Source of the DNA: an uncultured Clostridia bacterium
GTDB taxonomy: Bacteria; Bacillota; Clostridia; Christensenellales; UBA1242
Assembly (NCBI GenBank): GCA_947624415.1
Contig: CANQKH010000004.1
Coordinates: 37,936 to 101,935, forward strand
DNA: 64,000 nt
Direction: 5' to 3'
Positions 61,284 to 64,000 of the stretch are shown piece by piece. A model generated the notes under the pieces. It saw nothing but the letters and a program-made list of their open reading frames with translations. It had not been told where the DNA came from and made no database searches. Each line of letters starts with the position of its first letter. Position 1 is the first letter of the stretch. Made by a program: the position numbers and the translations under genes.

Positions 61284-62516
61284 CTATTTCTTCTCTTTGC
61301 GTTTAAAATAGCATCGGTCTTTCAAACTATCTGGCAAATATTGTTGTTCTACATAACCGCCATAATCATGTGGATATTTATATTTTTTACTTGCCTCTGT
61401 GTGGTTTTGCAAATAATCTGGCACATTGTCATCTGGATGATTTCGTGCGTCATCAATAGCCATGTCTTTTGCTATCACAACACGATTATCCTTTGGACTT
61501 TCGCAAACATAAATAATCGCTTGCGTAAGGGCAAGATTTCCCTCAGGCATTCCCAAATTATCTAATGCATACAAAGCACAACAAGCCTGCACAAGTGCAT
61601 TAGGCGCAGAAAGTCCAACATCTTCCGATGCGTGGGCTATCGTGCGTCGTGCTAACACTTGTGGCTCAACCCCCGCCTCTATTAATCTATTTGCATAATA
61701 AAGAGCCGCCGTGCTATCACTTCCTCTCAAACTTTTACAAAAAGCACTTAATATATGAAAATATACATCATCATTTAAACTTAAATTCTTTTTCTGCAAA
61801 CATTCTGCAGCTATTTCTTTGGTTATTACAACCTTTCCATCTTTGTTTGGGTTTGTAGTAATTGCACCTAATTCTAAACCATTTAAAGCACTCCTGACAT
61901 CACCACCACAAGCAGTAGCAAAGTATGTTAAAGCATCCTCTTCTAAACATATGTTATAAATTTTCAATCCGTCTTCATTGTCAATAGCACGTTTTAAAAC
62001 GCTTTTTACGTCTTCAACTCCCAATCTTTTAAATTCAAAAACTGAACATCTTGAAACTATCGCCCTAGTCATACTGTAACTTGGATTTTCTGTAGTGCAT
62101 CCTATAAATATTACATATCCATTTTCTAATGCTGCTAAAAGGCTATCACTTTGAGCCTTGTTCCACCTATGACATTCATCCAATAATAAATAAGTTTTCC
62201 TTCCATATAATTCAAAATCTTTCTTTGCTTGTTCTATAACCGCTTTAACTTCTGCAACACCGCTGGAAATTGCATTAAGTTTAACAAAATTTGCTTTTGA
62301 TGAATCTGCAATAATTCTAGCCAATGTTGTTTTTCCTGTTCCAGGAGGGCCATAAAATATGCTACTAGGCACTCTTTGTGCTTCTATAAGTCTACGCAAT
62401 AATTTCCCTTGACCTAATATATGTTTTTGCCCTACAAATTCACTTAATTGGGCAGGTCGCATTCTTTCTGCAAGTGGTTTCTTGTCATTATGTAAATTTT
62501 CAAATAAATTTTCCAT
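61284..62516 (-). CDS. rarA: Replication-associated recombination protein A (RarA/MgsA AAA ATPase)
   Basis: PLAERMRPAQLSEFVGQKHILG; FYGPPGTGKTTLARIIA; YKYPHDYGGYVEQQYLPDSL. Confidence 0.96.
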   Translation of the reverse strand: MENLFENLHNDKKPLAERMRPAQLSEFVGQKHILGQGKLLRRLIEAQRVPSSIFYGPPGTGKTTLARIIADSSKANFVKLNAISSGVAEVKAVIEQAKKDFELYGRKTYLLLDECHRWNKAQSDSLLAALENGYVIFIGCTTENPSYSMTRAIVSRCSVFEFKRLGVEDVKSVLKRAIDNEDGLKIYNICLEEDALTYFATACGGDVRSALNGLELGAITTNPNKDGKVVITKEIAAECLQKKNLSLNDDVYFHILSAFCKSLRGSDSTAALYYANRLIEAGVEPQVLARRTIAHASEDVGLSAPNALVQACCALYALDNLGMPEGNLALTQAIIYVCESPKDNRVVIAKDMAIDDARNHPDDNVPDYLQNHTEASKKYKYPHDYGGYVEQQYLPDSLKDRCYFKRKEKK

Positions 62517-62577
62517 TTTTACCCCAATATGTATAATGATGATTTAATAATCATCAAATATTTTTTATTTTACAACA

Positions 62578-63801
62578 CTAGTTTCTAAAAGACAAGTAAA
62601 TCTCATCATTTTTAGCAAATATTTCCTTTGTAATAATAGTAAAATTAAAATACTTTACATTATCTGCAAATAAATATCTAGAGTTGTTATGGACAATAAA
62701 AATCCTTTTCCATTTATTATTTTTATAAACTTTAATTTCTTTCAAACCCTTAAAATTTTCTTCAACCCGCATTCCCAAATCATCATTTTTTAACAATGAT
62801 GCCTTAATTTTTAACCATAAATTTTCACTATTTTCATCAATGCCAAATTTTGACCAGTGTTCCCAAATTTTTTGGGGTAGAAGATAATTAAAATTATAAT
62901 CAAAATTTTTATCTCGTGTGGTAACTTGTGTGTCAAAAATCTCATTCATTTTATTTTGAGAAATATCAAAAAAAATGTTCATATCACGAGGTGAAAAAAG
63001 ACAATATTTATTCTCACCGAAATTAAAATACACTTTTCTAGTTTCTTTTGAAAGTAGAGGTAATTTGCATTTAAAATTTATTCCTGCAAAAGTGCAACTT
63101 TCAATTCCGTCTACCATAGATACACTTATTTCTGCATTTTTTACGTTAAAATTGAAATATGCCCTATTTTTATTCGTCAAATTTTCAATTTCAATACAAT
63201 TACTAGTTCTTTTAAAAATATAATATCCTCTAGGTAAGGGTAAATTAAATTCAAATTCTGCCGTCCTTAATGTTCTTGTTGTATTCGATAGAGTAGCCAT
63301 ATAATTTTTGCCATTTAAAATATAATTTTTAATTTCATAAATTATGCCATCATCCATCATTTTTCCCAAATAATAAAAAGGCTTAAATTCAAAATTCATC
63401 TTTTTGTCTTTTATTTTCACATATTCACCTTCAAATTCAAAATCAAAATTTGAATGTGAAATATAATTAATATTAAGAGATGTTAGGACGTCTCTTAGTT
63501 GAGGCCCGATTTCATCTTCTAGTATTAAATAGGTATTATTAAGATTTTTTAATTTCCTTTTATTAATTTGTGGTTGTTCGGTTAAAATCAAATTATATTT
63601 ACATAATTTCTTCACATTCAAAAAAGCCTCATAAACAACTTTGCTTAGTGGCTTATTGTAAATAAAAATTGGATACTTAGCGTCTATACCTATTACATCC
63701 AAAAGAGCTAAATCTAGATCATGAGATACCTTTGGAGAATGAAATTTAATTCTATTGAATATTAAATTTGTTAATCTGTCTATATATTCCTTTCTTGTCA
63801 T
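62578..63801 (-). CDS. Uncharacterised 407-aa protein
   Basis: Long intact ORF, no family recognised; downstream of rnpB. Confidence 0.7.
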   Translation of the reverse strand: MTRKEYIDRLTNLIFNRIKFHSPKVSHDLDLALLDVIGIDAKYPIFIYNKPLSKVVYEAFLNVKKLCKYNLILTEQPQINKRKLKNLNNTYLILEDEIGPQLRDVLTSLNINYISHSNFDFEFEGEYVKIKDKKMNFEFKPFYYLGKMMDDGIIYEIKNYILNGKNYMATLSNTTRTLRTAEFEFNLPLPRGYYIFKRTSNCIEIENLTNKNRAYFNFNVKNAEISVSMVDGIESCTFAGINFKCKLPLLSKETRKVYFNFGENKYCLFSPRDMNIFFDISQNKMNEIFDTQVTTRDKNFDYNFNYLLPQKIWEHWSKFGIDENSENLWLKIKASLLKNDDLGMRVEENFKGLKEIKVYKNNKWKRIFIVHNNSRYLFADNVKYFNFTIITKEIFAKNDEIYLSFRN

Positions 63802-63837
63802 AAATTAATTATTGACAAACTATATTCTTTTAAACAT

Positions 63838-63863
63838 AAAAAATACCGACATTATTGTCGGTA
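63838..63863 (-). terminator. Terminator of rnpB
   Basis: TACCGACA...TGTCGGTA followed by TTTTTT on - strand. Confidence 0.85.
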
Positions 63864-64000
63864 AGTTATGCTGTAAGCCGAGTTCTGTATTTGACAATCA
63901 TCTATCTAGCCCTACTATTACTAATAGGTTCAAGCGGTTCATTCGGGGCGTGAGAGAACAAGCACATTTGCCCTTTTGACCTTGCATCAGGTGGAGTTTA
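63864..64000 (-). ncRNA. rnpB: RNase P RNA, 3' part (truncated by window end)
   Basis: Complement of TAAACTCCACCTGATGCAAGG...CCTATTAGTAATAGTAGGGCTAGATAG...ACAGAACTCGGCTTACAG, the conserved 3' core of bacterial RNase P RNA. Confidence 0.93.

Noticed and set aside
63864-64000. tRNA-like or protein-coding reading of the terminal segment
   Set aside because: Matches the conserved 3' core of RNase P RNA with its own terminator.

Overview
Low-GC, endospore-forming Firmicutes-type chromosome (Clostridia-like). Almost all of it is core housekeeping DNA. The + strand carries pheS(3' end)-pheT, a cysteine desulfurase/thiI pair, argR-recN-spoIVB, then serS and two accessory ORFs. From ~14.7 kb onward nearly everything is on the - strand: rny, tgt-queA-ruvBAC, yebC, infC-rpmI-rplT, xseAB-nusB-asp23, spoIIIAA-AH, efp, truB-nrnA-rbfA-infB-ylxQ/R-nusA-rimP, a PolC-derived exonuclease, rseP-cdsA-uppS-frr-tsf-rpsB, secDF-yajC, thrS with a T-box, ytxC, ruvX, polA, rarA, and rnpB cut by the window end. 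I see no CRISPR array, prophage, complete IS element or tRNA. The least ordinary part is ~8.9-14.7 kb. It holds a XerS-like tyrosine recombinase, a 16-bp motif repeated just upstream of that gene and again as a 16-bp-arm perfect inverted repeat, an uncharacterised ORF coupled to serS, a PadR-type winged-helix protein fused to a long linker and four predicted TM helices, and the point where + and - gene blocks converge (a possible replication-terminus/dif region, unproven). Other points: a polC locus reduced to NTD/OB/DEDDh exonuclease; a 4x20-bp perfect tandem repeat between cdsA and rseP; an Asn-rich IF-2 N-terminus; an ATT-start infC behind an attenuator; a rimP-nusA leader hairpin; a small Ser/Lys-rich repeat peptide; an E2-like protein lacking the catalytic His.
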